Origin: Corynebacterium sp.
GTDB lineage: Bacteria > Actinomycetota > Actinomycetes > Mycobacteriales > Mycobacteriaceae
Assembly: GCF_030532195.1 (NCBI RefSeq)
Contig: NZ_JAUNLP010000006.1
Span: 57,211-121,210, forward strand
Reading direction: 5' to 3'
DNA: 64,000 nt
A model generated the notes under the pieces. That model worked only from the letters and a program-made list of their open reading frames with translations. It did not search any database and was not told the origin of the DNA. The position numbers were made by a program, and so were the translations under genes. Each line of letters begins with the position of its first letter. The stretch's first letter is position 1. Of this stretch, positions 35,578 through 43,673 are shown one piece after another.

Positions 35578-38571
35578 TTACTGGCCATTGGCCTTCTGGT
35601 AATCAGCGGCGGCACGATCGAGCTCGGCAAGTGCCTGGCCCTGTGCTGCGTAGTCACCGTTCTTCTGGGCGTCGTTAAGCTTTTCCAACGCGTCGGAAAT
35701 ACGGCGAGCGGCGTCGTCACGCGCGGCGACATCGACCTTGCGCTCTTCCTTCGAGTCCTCGCCCTCAGAATCTGCGCCGGATGCCGCATCAGCGTTTTCA
35801 TTGTCGGCGGGCTTGTCTTCGGCTTCTTCCTCGCCACGGACCTTAGTCACGGCAGAGGCATCAATGCCGACCTGGCTCAACGCCTCGGTCACGGTAGCGC
35901 CGTAGCCAACCTGACCACGGTAAGCGACAAGAATGCGCAGCAGCTTCGGGAATGCGGTTTCCTGCCCCTTGCGCTGGGTGTAGACCGGCTCGACGTAGAG
36001 AATCTCGCCGTCGCCGACCGGCAGTGTCAGCAGGTTACCGTTGGTGACCACGTTCGTGCCCTCGAGCAGGGTGCGGTCCTGAGCGACTTCATCAGCGGAC
36101 ATCATGGTGTCCTGCGCCTGACGCGGACCCATGGTCTGGGTATTGGTCGGCAGGGCGCGGATGGTGATCTGGCCGTAGGTCTCCGGATCGGAGGATGCAC
36201 TCATCTGTGCCGCCAGGAACTCGCGCTCCAGACCGCGGAAGGCGGAAATCAGCTGGAAGCTGGGCTTACCGGTCTTCGGGTCGGAGGCGACAACGTAGTA
36301 CGGCGGCTGGGAGAGCTTCTGTTCTTCCGGTGCAGTCGGGTCAGACGGCACGGACCAGAAGGAGTCATTGGCGAAGAACACGCCCGGATCGCTGACATGG
36401 TACTTGGCCATCAGCTCACGCTGAACCTTGAACAGATCCTGCGGGTAGCGCAGGTGCTCCTGCAGCTCCTTGGTGATCTCAGACTTCGGCTTCACCACAC
36501 CCGGGAAGACGCCCTCCCAGGCCTTCAGCACGGGATCCTTCTCATCGAACTCGTAGAGGTCAACGGTGCCGTCGTAGGCATCGACGGTGGCCTTGACCGA
36601 GTTACGGATGTAGCTGACCTCGCTATTTGGCAGCGGACGCGGCGTGCCGTCCGGGTTCACGGAGTCCTGCGTGGTCTGCTGCAGGCTCATGCGCTCGGAG
36701 TATGGCATCTTGGCCAGCGTGGTGTAGCCGTCGACAATCCACTTCATACGACCATCGACCACAGCCGGGTAGGTCTTAGTATCAGTGGTCAGCCACGGAG
36801 CGACCTTCTGAACACGGTCGCGCGGGTCACGGTTGTAAATAATCTTGGAGTCCGGACCAATGCGGTCGGACAGCAGGATGTTCAGCTCCTGGTAGCGGGT
36901 GGCGAAAATCAGGCGGCTAATAAGCCCGCCAACGCCAACACCGCCTTCGCCGTCGTAGGTGAAGTTGCGACCGTCAGCATCGTACTCGTAGTCCTTGCCG
37001 TCACCGTTGCCGCCGACGATGGCATAGTCAGCGTCACTGTTGGCAATGACTGGACCGTAGTAAATACGTGGCTGCTTCAGGTTCAGGTTCATACCGTTCG
37101 GGTCCTCGGACTCGAACAGGTCGGCCACCGTGTAGAGCGGGTAGCCACCGCGGGCGGAACCGGACTCGGAGGCAACTTCATCGACCTTGTTGGCCGGTGC
37201 AGCAACGAAGCCATTGCCGTGGGTGTAGACCGTGTGGCGGTTAATCCAGTCGGTCTGGTTACCCTGCAGGGTCTGCGGGTTCAGCTCACGAGCAGCAACG
37301 ATGAAGTCACGGGACTCGCCATCGATCTGGTAGCGGTCAATGGCCAGCGGATCGGAGAAGCCGTAGAAGTTCTTCAGCTGACGCTGCTGCGTGAAGGTAC
37401 GCGGCAGCACTTCCGGATCCAGGATGCGGATGTTAGCCAGCGTTGCGGCATCGCGGGAAATCGAGTCTGCGCCTTCCTTCGCAGCCTTCTTATCGCCTTC
37501 CTTTTCGGCGGGCACACCCCAGTTACGCTCGATTTTCACCTTGTCGTCGGTAAGCCCGTAGTGGTAGCGCGTCGATTCAATATTGCGCGCGATGTACTCG
37601 CGTTCCTTGGACGCACGGTTCGGGTTGACCGAGAACTGCTCCACTGCCAGCGGCCAGGCGACACCAATCAAGCCAGCGGAGACCAGCATCAACACAGTGG
37701 CGAATGCCGGAATGGACAGGTTGCGTAGGAAGATAGCCGCGAAGAACGCTGCAGCGACAACCAGAGCGATGACCAGCAGCACAATCTTGGCCGGCAGCAG
37801 CGCATTGATGTCAGTGTAGGAACCACCGGTGAAGGTCTTCTGCTTGTTATTCAGCAGCTCGTAGCGGTCCAGCCAGTAAGACACAGCCTTGAGCAGCATG
37901 AATACACCGGCCCAAGAGGCCAACTGCGCACGTGCGGCGTCGGAGACGCGAGTCTTCTCCCCTGTGGTCGGATTACCAGCGCGAATACCGCCGAGGAAAT
38001 AATGCGTCACCAGCGACAGCAGGAACGCGACGACCACCATGATGACCAGCGAAGAGACAATCGAAGACCACAGTGGCAACTGGAAGGCATAGAAGCCCAG
38101 ATCCTTGCCGTACTGCGGATCGGTCTCACCAAAGGACTGACGATGCAGGAATAGCTGCACCGTCTGCCAATTGCCCTGCCCCACAAGGCCACCGAGCACA
38201 CCGAATACGATGGGCAAGGTGATAAACATCGACTTCGAGCCGGATTCGGCCATGCGGCGATAAACTGCCTGCGGGCTGCGCGGATCTGTCAGCCCCAGAT
38301 CAACGGGGCGGCTCCGCCACGCCAACCATATAGATAAGAATGTCACCGCACCGGTAATTAAACCGACGAGGACAAACAGGACAATACGGGTCACCCACGT
38401 GGTGCCGAAGACACCGCGGTAGCCAACCTCACCGAACCACTGAAAGTCCGTATAGAGATTGACCGCGATGGGAACAATGAAGGTCAGCACAGCAATCACA
38501 ATGACTGCGATCGCCAGCTTCCCCGGGCGGCCACCCGCCGATCTTCTCGACTGAGTTTGGTTTAGAGACAA
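35578..38571 (-). CDS. UPF0182-family large integral membrane protein
   Basis: 997 residues, ATG at 38571. About seven hydrophobic helices fill the first 330 residues, then a large extracytoplasmic domain occupies about 340-900 (for example RDFIVAARELNP, DPRDRVQKVAPWL, RPLPNSEVSYIRNSVKATVDAY). The C-terminus is acidic and Ala/Asp rich. This matches the actinobacterial UPF0182 (COG1615) family, whose function is unknown. The gene is divergent from a PPA1309 gene, the arrangement seen in many actinobacteria. The intergenic gap carries an inverted repeat. Confidence 0.93.
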   Translation of the reverse strand: MSLNQTQSRRSAGGRPGKLAIAVIVIAVLTFIVPIAVNLYTDFQWFGEVGYRGVFGTTWVTRIVLFVLVGLITGAVTFLSIWLAWRSRPVDLGLTDPRSPQAVYRRMAESGSKSMFITLPIVFGVLGGLVGQGNWQTVQLFLHRQSFGETDPQYGKDLGFYAFQLPLWSSIVSSLVIMVVVAFLLSLVTHYFLGGIRAGNPTTGEKTRVSDAARAQLASWAGVFMLLKAVSYWLDRYELLNNKQKTFTGGSYTDINALLPAKIVLLVIALVVAAAFFAAIFLRNLSIPAFATVLMLVSAGLIGVAWPLAVEQFSVNPNRASKEREYIARNIESTRYHYGLTDDKVKIERNWGVPAEKEGDKKAAKEGADSISRDAATLANIRILDPEVLPRTFTQQRQLKNFYGFSDPLAIDRYQIDGESRDFIVAARELNPQTLQGNQTDWINRHTVYTHGNGFVAAPANKVDEVASESGSARGGYPLYTVADLFESEDPNGMNLNLKQPRIYYGPVIANSDADYAIVGGNGDGKDYEYDADGRNFTYDGEGGVGVGGLISRLIFATRYQELNILLSDRIGPDSKIIYNRDPRDRVQKVAPWLTTDTKTYPAVVDGRMKWIVDGYTTLAKMPYSERMSLQQTTQDSVNPDGTPRPLPNSEVSYIRNSVKATVDAYDGTVDLYEFDEKDPVLKAWEGVFPGVVKPKSEITKELQEHLRYPQDLFKVQRELMAKYHVSDPGVFFANDSFWSVPSDPTAPEEQKLSQPPYYVVASDPKTGKPSFQLISAFRGLEREFLAAQMSASSDPETYGQITIRALPTNTQTMGPRQAQDTMMSADEVAQDRTLLEGTNVVTNGNLLTLPVGDGEILYVEPVYTQRKGQETAFPKLLRILVAYRGQVGYGATVTEALSQVGIDASAVTKVRGEEEAEDKPADNENADAASGADSEGEDSKEERKVDVAARDDAARRISDALEKLNDAQKNGDYAAQGQALAELDRAAADYQKANGQ

Positions 38572-38598
38572 CGTCTCTCCTGTCCAAATTGAGCTTGG

Positions 38599-38618
38599 CT
38601 TACTAGATACTTAGTAAG
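38599..38618. promoter_or_regulatory. Inverted repeat between the UPF0182 and PPA1309-type genes
   Basis: CTTACTA and TAGTAAG form a perfect 7-bp dyad with a 6-nt spacer in the divergent 151-bp gap, 27 bp from the UPF0182 start. It could be an operator for a shared regulator. Confidence 0.45.
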
Positions 38619-38722
38619 TCGTTCGTACGCTTGTCTGTCATCTACTCTAAATAAAGTTCTTAACAATTGACTAAGGAAGCCGTTTTTACAGCTTTGCCAG
38701 GAAAGGGACGTCGTAAAGCACG

Positions 38723-39304
38723 ATGAGCAAAAACAGCAATGAGCAGACGTACTTAAGCCAGCAGGCGCTCAACCGCGCAGTGCGCGAGGCCGTTGAATAC
38801 GTGCATGCCGAGGGGTGGGACCGCGCTCCAAGCCTCTTCGCCCTAGTCCCCACCGCCGCGCTTACCGACGTGCTTGCCGACGAGTTGATCGACAGCGCTC
38901 CGCTGACCGTTGTTGCGCAGGAACCTCTCCCCGAGGGAATTGAAGGCGGCAGCCCCGAGCTCGCTGACTTCATTGCGCGGACTTCCTGGCCTGCAGGCGT
39001 AGTCGGTGCTGTACTCGCGCAGGAAATTATGGTGATTGCGCCGGATCAAGCGGAGAACTTTGAGGGCGCGACGTTGGATGAGGTACGCGCTCGAGCCAAT
39101 GGTGATGGGGCTCGTCAGGCACGGCTGTTCAGCGGCGTCATTAGTGACGGCCCGAACCTGACGCTGATTCAACCGCGTCCAACTGAGGCGGAACTCGATG
39201 AGCGTGGGCCCTTTGCGGAAGATGATATTGAGCTAAAAGATGGTTCAGGGGTAGCTGATGGTGTCATCGCCGCGCTGTATTCCACGTTCGGCGCTGGTGA
39301 ATAG
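38723..39304 (+). CDS. PPA1309-family hypothetical protein
   Basis: 193 residues, ATG at 38723. Conserved stretches are ALNRAVREAVEYVHAEGWDRAP, LFALVPTAAL and WPAGVVGAVLAQEIMVI. The protein is soluble, acidic and lacks a signal peptide. PPA1309-family proteins are widespread in actinobacteria and uncharacterised. Sitting head-to-head with UPF0182 is a conserved pairing, so a link between the two is plausible. Nothing catalytic is visible. Confidence 0.85.
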   Translation: MSKNSNEQTYLSQQALNRAVREAVEYVHAEGWDRAPSLFALVPTAALTDVLADELIDSAPLTVVAQEPLPEGIEGGSPELADFIARTSWPAGVVGAVLAQEIMVIAPDQAENFEGATLDEVRARANGDGARQARLFSGVISDGPNLTLIQPRPTEAELDERGPFAEDDIELKDGSGVADGVIAALYSTFGAGE

Positions 39305-39336
39305 GGTTAAAGCTTTCTAAATCAAGCAAATTCCGG

Positions 39337-39368
39337 TTGACATACAGCCCAGAACCTAGTTGTATAAC
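39337..39368 (+). promoter_or_regulatory. Predicted promoter of the secreted SGNH esterase
   Basis: Perfect TTGACA at 39337-39342, with TGTATA at 39361-39366 (18-bp spacer) or the better TATAAC at 39363-39368 (20 bp). The implied leader is about 95 nt. Confidence 0.5.
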
Positions 39369-39466
39369 AGAGTGATAAAGCGCGTCACTCAGCATCCACT
39401 CAGATTTCTCCGGGGACTACGTGAGCGCTTTCCTTCTATCGGGTTTCTAATAAGAGGTTTTTGATT

Positions 39467-40306
39467 ATGAAGAACAACGTTGTTCGCCGTGCAGCAGCGT
39501 CGGCAGCCGCAGCTTCCGCTCTGGCTGCTTCCCTTCTCACCGGTGGTGTCGCCAACGCTCTTCCGACCGGCAACTACGTTGCCTTCGGCGACTCCTTCGC
39601 AGCTAACCCTGGTAAGTCTGACCCAGCTGTTCCGGGCCGCGGCGGCTGCCCGATTTCTGTTTCGAACATCGGCTCTCACGTCGCTCGCGAGACTGGCCTC
39701 GAGCTGCATGACTACTCCTGCAACGGCACCACCGCTTTCATTCCGAACCAGCCGCAGAAGTCCCTGATGGGTCAGATTGACAACGCCATCGCTCAGGGCT
39801 CCCTCGGCCCGGACACCCGCCTGGTGACCATCTACATCGGCGCTAACGACGCTATGCAGGGTGCCCTGCTGCCGTTCCCGGTTCAGGACCAGCTGTACAA
39901 CACCAACGTTGTCGCTGCGCTGGAAAAGGTCAAGGCTGCCAACCCGACTGCTCGCATTATGCTGATTGGCTACCCAGCCTTCACCTCTAATGACCCGACG
40001 CACTACGCTTGCCCGATTAACGCTGCTGGTTTCGCACCGCACATCCCGGCTGCGAACATGCACCAGTTCGAGATGGCTCTGCAGAACCGTCAGGCACGCG
40101 CTGCTGCTGATGCCGGCGTCGGCTTCGTCAACATGAAGGATGTTGCACACATCGACGTTGCAATGTGTGGCCCGGACGGTGAGCGTCAGGTTTCCGCAAT
40201 TCTGGACACCGATGTTGCTTCCTACAACATGACCAACCACCCAACCTTCCACGGCTCTGCAGTCACTGGCACTACTATCGCCAACGTCTACAAGTCGACT
40301 TTCTAA
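39467..40306 (+). CDS. Secreted SGNH/GDSL-type esterase
   Basis: 279 residues from the ATG at 39467 with AAGAGG 9 nt upstream; a TTG two codons earlier is rejected. A Sec signal (residues 1 to about 31, ending ANA) precedes block I FGDSFAAN with the nucleophile Ser. IYIGANDAMQ is block III with the Asn, and DTDVASYNMTNHPTFHG holds the catalytic Asp/His pair. Cys pairs (GGCP/SC, YACP/MCG) suggest disulfides. Corynebacterial relatives act on surface lipids or esters. It stands alone with a strong promoter and terminator and is likely well expressed. Confidence 0.9.
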   Translation: MKNNVVRRAAASAAAASALAASLLTGGVANALPTGNYVAFGDSFAANPGKSDPAVPGRGGCPISVSNIGSHVARETGLELHDYSCNGTTAFIPNQPQKSLMGQIDNAIAQGSLGPDTRLVTIYIGANDAMQGALLPFPVQDQLYNTNVVAALEKVKAANPTARIMLIGYPAFTSNDPTHYACPINAAGFAPHIPAANMHQFEMALQNRQARAAADAGVGFVNMKDVAHIDVAMCGPDGERQVSAILDTDVASYNMTNHPTFHGSAVTGTTIANVYKSTF

Positions 40307-40319
40307 GGTCTCTTTAAAA

Positions 40320-40366
40320 AATTCCCCCGGCTGCGCTGTGTGAAAACGCGGCCGGGGGATTTTTCG
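40320..40366. terminator. Bidirectional terminator between the esterase and P1B ATPase genes
   Basis: AAAAAATTCCCCCGGC(TGCG) pairs with CGCGGCCGGGGGATTTTT. An A-run precedes and a T-run follows the stem, so it works in both directions for the two convergent genes. Confidence 0.88.
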
Positions 40367-40394
40367 TTGTCTCACCTGGTTGGTAAAAAGCTAG

Positions 40395-42254
40395 TTATGC
40401 ATTGTCGTCTGCGCTGACCTTAATGCGCTCAGGTCCCTTCAACGCACGCAGAGCGTAGAGAATAGTCGCCAGGTCAATGACCTCCTGCAGGAGTGCGCCG
40501 ACAACGGCTGGAATATAGCCGAAGGCTGCAATCATCATCAGCGCGACCGAGAGCACAATGCCGATCCAGATCGAAGTCTTGGCCACAGTCAGAGTCCAAC
40601 GACCGATATCAACTGCTCGCGCCACACGGGAAATATCATCACGGGTAATGACAACATCGGCAGCCTCAGAGGCTTCCGTGTCACCTCGCGCACCCATCGC
40701 AATACCGACGCCAGCTGCGGCCAGCACCGGAGCATCGTTAATGCCGTCACCCACCATGATGACGGGGTGCGGCTCCATTTCCTTGAGCAGTCGCACCTTG
40801 TCCTGCGGCAAAAGAGCAGCGTGGAATTCACCGATACCGACCTGCCCAGCAATTGCGTGCGCAGTATTCGGATTGTCACCGGTGAGCACAACCGTGCGCT
40901 CGAAGCCGTGATGCTGTAGCGCACTGACCAGCTCAGCTGCATTTTCCCGTGGTTGATCGTCGAGAATCAACGCACCGACGTACTTATTGTCAATAGTCAC
41001 GTACGCAGCAGTCTGGCCATGACGGAACTCGGCTTCATTAGCTTCAGGCGCTACCTGCTGGATAAAGTCCAGTGTGCCGACGCGAACCGGCACGCCACCG
41101 ACAGTCGCCTCAACGCCTTCGGCATCCTTTTCCTTGCCATCTTCAGCTTCGGGTAGTTCCAAGCCATCAGCGGCTTGAATGATGCTCGCGGCCAAGACGT
41201 GCGTAGAAAATTGCTCAGCGGCTGCTGCGTAGGCCAGCATCCTGTCCCGCTCAATGCCAAAGGTGTCAATGCGCGCAACGGTTGGATGTCCGTAGGTCAA
41301 CGTACCGGTTTTATCGAAGGCAATGGACTTAGCGGCAGCCAAGCTCTCCAGCACCGCACCACCCTTGACAATGACACCGGAATTGGACGCACGACTCATA
41401 CCGCCGAGAAACGCCACAGGCGCGCCAATCAACAGCGGGCATGGGGTGGCCAGCACAAGAACCTCAGCAAAACGCACAGGATTGCCACTGATAGCCCAGG
41501 CCAGGCCAGCGATAACCAGCGAAACTACCGTAAATGGCACGGCGTAGCGGTCGGCTACACGCACAATCGGCGCTTGCTGGTCTTCAGCCTGCCGAACCAG
41601 GCCAATAATCTTTTGGTACTGCGAATCGGCCGCCGACTTACTGGCCTGAAGCCGAATAGCGCGCGAGCCATTGACAGAGCCGGACAGGATCGTGTCCCCG
41701 ACGTCCTTGTGAACAGATCCAGCTTCACCGGTCAGCGAGGATTCATCCACAGATGCCTTGTCAAAAGTCACACCATCGACGGGAATGACCTCGGACGGGC
41801 GAACTAGCAAATAGTCGCCCTTAGCGACTTCATCAATAAGAATCTCATCGACATCATCCGGGGACGCATCCAGCGATGGCAAACGACGTGCCGTTTGCGG
41901 AGCGCGATCGAGCAGACTGCGTAGATCCCGCTTTGCGCGGTACGCGGCGTAATTTTCCAGCGCTTCGCCACCGGTGAGCATGAGGGCAATAATCGAACCA
42001 GCGATATACTCTCCCACCGCCAGGGTTGCAATCATTGCGATAACGGCGAGAATATCCAGCCCGAACTCCCGACGCATTACCTGCTTCACCATATCGACGG
42101 TTGTCAGAATAATTACAAACCCAACAAAAACTGTTGCAACAATTTGTGCAGCAGTCTCCAAACCGGTGAAGTACAAGGTGAGCACAACAATGAGTTCGAT
42201 TGCCACGGCAATCAATAGGCGGTATTCCTTTAAAATACTGCTTCCCTTACTCAT
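40395..42254 (-). CDS. P1B-type heavy-metal-translocating ATPase, TPC motif, no N-terminal metal-binding domain
   Basis: 619 residues from the ATG at 42254, with TATTAT 6 nt before it, suggesting a leaderless transcript. Domains: membrane segments (about 15-105), actuator SSLTGEAG, membrane motif ATPCPLLIG (T270-P271-C272), phosphorylation DKTGTLTYGHP (D314) and hinge GDGINDAP. The usual nucleotide-domain HP dipeptide reads H352-V353 in STHVLAAS, and CPC is replaced by TPC. There is no HMA or His-rich N-terminus. Such TPC pumps export a transition metal, but the ion cannot be named. No chaperone or regulator is adjacent. Confidence 0.88.
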   Translation of the reverse strand: MSKGSSILKEYRLLIAVAIELIVVLTLYFTGLETAAQIVATVFVGFVIILTTVDMVKQVMRREFGLDILAVIAMIATLAVGEYIAGSIIALMLTGGEALENYAAYRAKRDLRSLLDRAPQTARRLPSLDASPDDVDEILIDEVAKGDYLLVRPSEVIPVDGVTFDKASVDESSLTGEAGSVHKDVGDTILSGSVNGSRAIRLQASKSAADSQYQKIIGLVRQAEDQQAPIVRVADRYAVPFTVVSLVIAGLAWAISGNPVRFAEVLVLATPCPLLIGAPVAFLGGMSRASNSGVIVKGGAVLESLAAAKSIAFDKTGTLTYGHPTVARIDTFGIERDRMLAYAAAAEQFSTHVLAASIIQAADGLELPEAEDGKEKDAEGVEATVGGVPVRVGTLDFIQQVAPEANEAEFRHGQTAAYVTIDNKYVGALILDDQPRENAAELVSALQHHGFERTVVLTGDNPNTAHAIAGQVGIGEFHAALLPQDKVRLLKEMEPHPVIMVGDGINDAPVLAAAGVGIAMGARGDTEASEAADVVITRDDISRVARAVDIGRWTLTVAKTSIWIGIVLSVALMMIAAFGYIPAVVGALLQEVIDLATILYALRALKGPERIKVSADDNA

Positions 42255-42485
42255 ACCCCTATAATAGCAGCGCACGGGCTTTTTTGGAGTTCAATGCGTA
42301 GCCCGCAATGAGTTCAATGAGCCTTAATAGACCTCATTAGCCAACATTTACCAAATAAACTCGGGAAATTTGCCACGAAATCAACAACAAATTTCTACAA
42401 ATTTGATACCAAGGTCATGCCAAATTCGTGCCACATTTCTAAGCACGTGTAAATACACATTTCTTGAAATCCTGTAGATACAAGA
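42255..42485. promoter_or_regulatory. Intergenic region upstream of the P1B ATPase
   Basis: The decamer GAGTTCAATG occurs at 42287-42296 and 42310-42319, 23 bp apart. TATTAT (reverse strand, 42266-42261) is the likely -10. The rest is AT-rich and no gene is supported. Confidence 0.4.
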
Positions 42486-42514
42486 AAACCCCCGGTCGCA
42501 ATGACCGGGGGAAT
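42486..42514 (-). terminator. Terminator after ssrA
   Basis: CCCCCGGTC and GACCGGGGG pair around ATTGC; on the reverse strand TTTTCTT follows. It lies 6 bp after the tmRNA end. Confidence 0.85.
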
Positions 42515-42520
42515 TTCACT

Positions 42521-42906
42521 TTGTGGAGCTGCCGGGAATTGAACCCGGGTCCACCGCCAACTCGCCAGGGCTTCTCCGTGCGCAGTTCGCACAATCGCCT
42601 CTACTCGGCCCTTCGGCTCAGGCAAACATGTCCGAATGACGGGCCCAGCCGCAAGTAAGAAGATCCCCTGTGAGCCTTACGGCACACTCACCGGGCGAGC
42701 CCTTTTCAGTCGATGCCAGGGTCCGAACCAAAGGGCAAGTTCGGTCTGACAGACACGCTAGTCGCTAATTAGGCAGCGAGAGCGTAGTCGCGCTGAGTAT
42801 TCTCGGCGCTTATCAATTTGCTACGACGCTTAAAATCGGTGGTCTCTAGCCTGCACCGGCACGCTTCCCCTGGCTCACTGTACGGTGTCGAAACCATGTC
42901 AGCCCC
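42521..42906 (-). ncRNA. ssrA: Transfer-messenger RNA
   Basis: On the reverse strand it begins GGGGCTGACATGGTTTCGAC and ends with a T-arm CCGGGTTCAATTCCCGG and acceptor CAGCTCCA; a full CCA is not encoded (CAA follows). The tag reading frame at 42807-42769 translates as AENTQRDYALAA followed by TAA, matching the corynebacterial degradation tag ending. It rescues stalled ribosomes with SmpB, whose gene lies 100 bp upstream on the same strand. Multiple pseudoknot-like GC segments fill the middle. Confidence 0.95.
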
Positions 42907-43006
42907 ATACAGACCTGTTGAGCGCGGGATAGTGCATAACGCTCAAAGGATGTATAAGAATAACGCTTTACGACGGTCAAAGTCAATAAACCGACAGTGA
43001 CTAGCG

Positions 43007-43510
43007 CTATCCCTTAATCCCCTTGATTCGGCGACCGAGTGCAGCAGTGGCCTCACGCTCTTCCGTGCGGCGCTTAATATCCTGACGCTTGTCATAGTCC
43101 TGCTTACCGCGAGCAAGCGCGAGTTCAACCTTCAGGCGGCCATCGGTGAAGTACAGCTTCAGTGGCACAAGGGTGTTATTGCCATCGCGGACTTTGCCCC
43201 AGAGAGTGTCAATCTCTCGGCGGTGCAGCAGTAACTTGCGTGAGCGACGTGGCGAATGGTTCATCCACGAGCCATAGGAGTACTCCGGGATATGCAGCCC
43301 GCGGAGCCACACTTCACCGTCGTCGATAGTCGCGTAGGCGTCGTTAAGCGAAACCTTGCCCTCGCGCAGCGCCTTGACTTCGGTGCCCACGAGAACGACA
43401 CCACATTCATAGGTGTCCAAGATGTTGTAGTCATGGCGGGCACGACGATTGGTGGCCACCACCGCGTTGTTGGCGCTGACCTTTTCTTTCTTCGACTTCT
43501 TCTTGCCCAT
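43007..43510 (-). CDS. smpB: SsrA-binding protein SmpB
   Basis: 167 residues, ATG at 43510. Typical stretches are ATNRRARHDYNILDTYECGV, LVGTEVKALREGKVSLNDAY, IPEYSYGSWMNHSPRRSRKLL and the C-terminal basic tail YDKRQDIKRRTEER. It carries tmRNA to stalled ribosomes. Adjacent ssrA makes a complete trans-translation unit. In related corynebacteria smpB often follows ftsX, but here it is about 29 kb away. The N-terminus is Lys-rich (GKKKSKKEK). Confidence 0.96.
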   Translation of the reverse strand: MGKKKSKKEKVSANNAVVATNRRARHDYNILDTYECGVVLVGTEVKALREGKVSLNDAYATIDDGEVWLRGLHIPEYSYGSWMNHSPRRSRKLLLHRREIDTLWGKVRDGNNTLVPLKLYFTDGRLKVELALARGKQDYDKRQDIKRRTEEREATAALGRRIKGIKG

Positions 43511-43638
43511 AACCTGCCTAACTCTAGCCGAAAAGATCCAGCGCAGCCATTTCCCTTATCTTCGCCTTATAAGTGACCGCTTGAGCATTTACGTTGTGAC
43601 GCACCTTACTTTCCCCTAACCTTTTACCAACGTCTAAC

Positions 43639-43669
43639 ACAGAGGGATTTAACGAACAGAGGGATTTAA
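43639..43669 (+). repeat. 14-bp direct repeat covering the AbgT gene's ribosome-binding site
   Basis: ACAGAGGGATTTAA occurs at 43639-43652 and 43656-43669, a period of 17 bp. Each copy includes an AGAGGGA SD-like sequence, the second lying properly before the ATG. Confidence 0.8.
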
Positions 43670-43673
43670 AGAT

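Noticed and set aside
36397..37728. 443-codon open frame antisense to the UPF0182 gene
   Set aside because: Translation is a Val/Gly-rich low-complexity shadow; the reverse-strand gene has conserved family features.
42521..42906. ssrA as an integration site for a mobile element
   Set aside because: No integrase, duplicated tmRNA 3' end or phage genes are present nearby.
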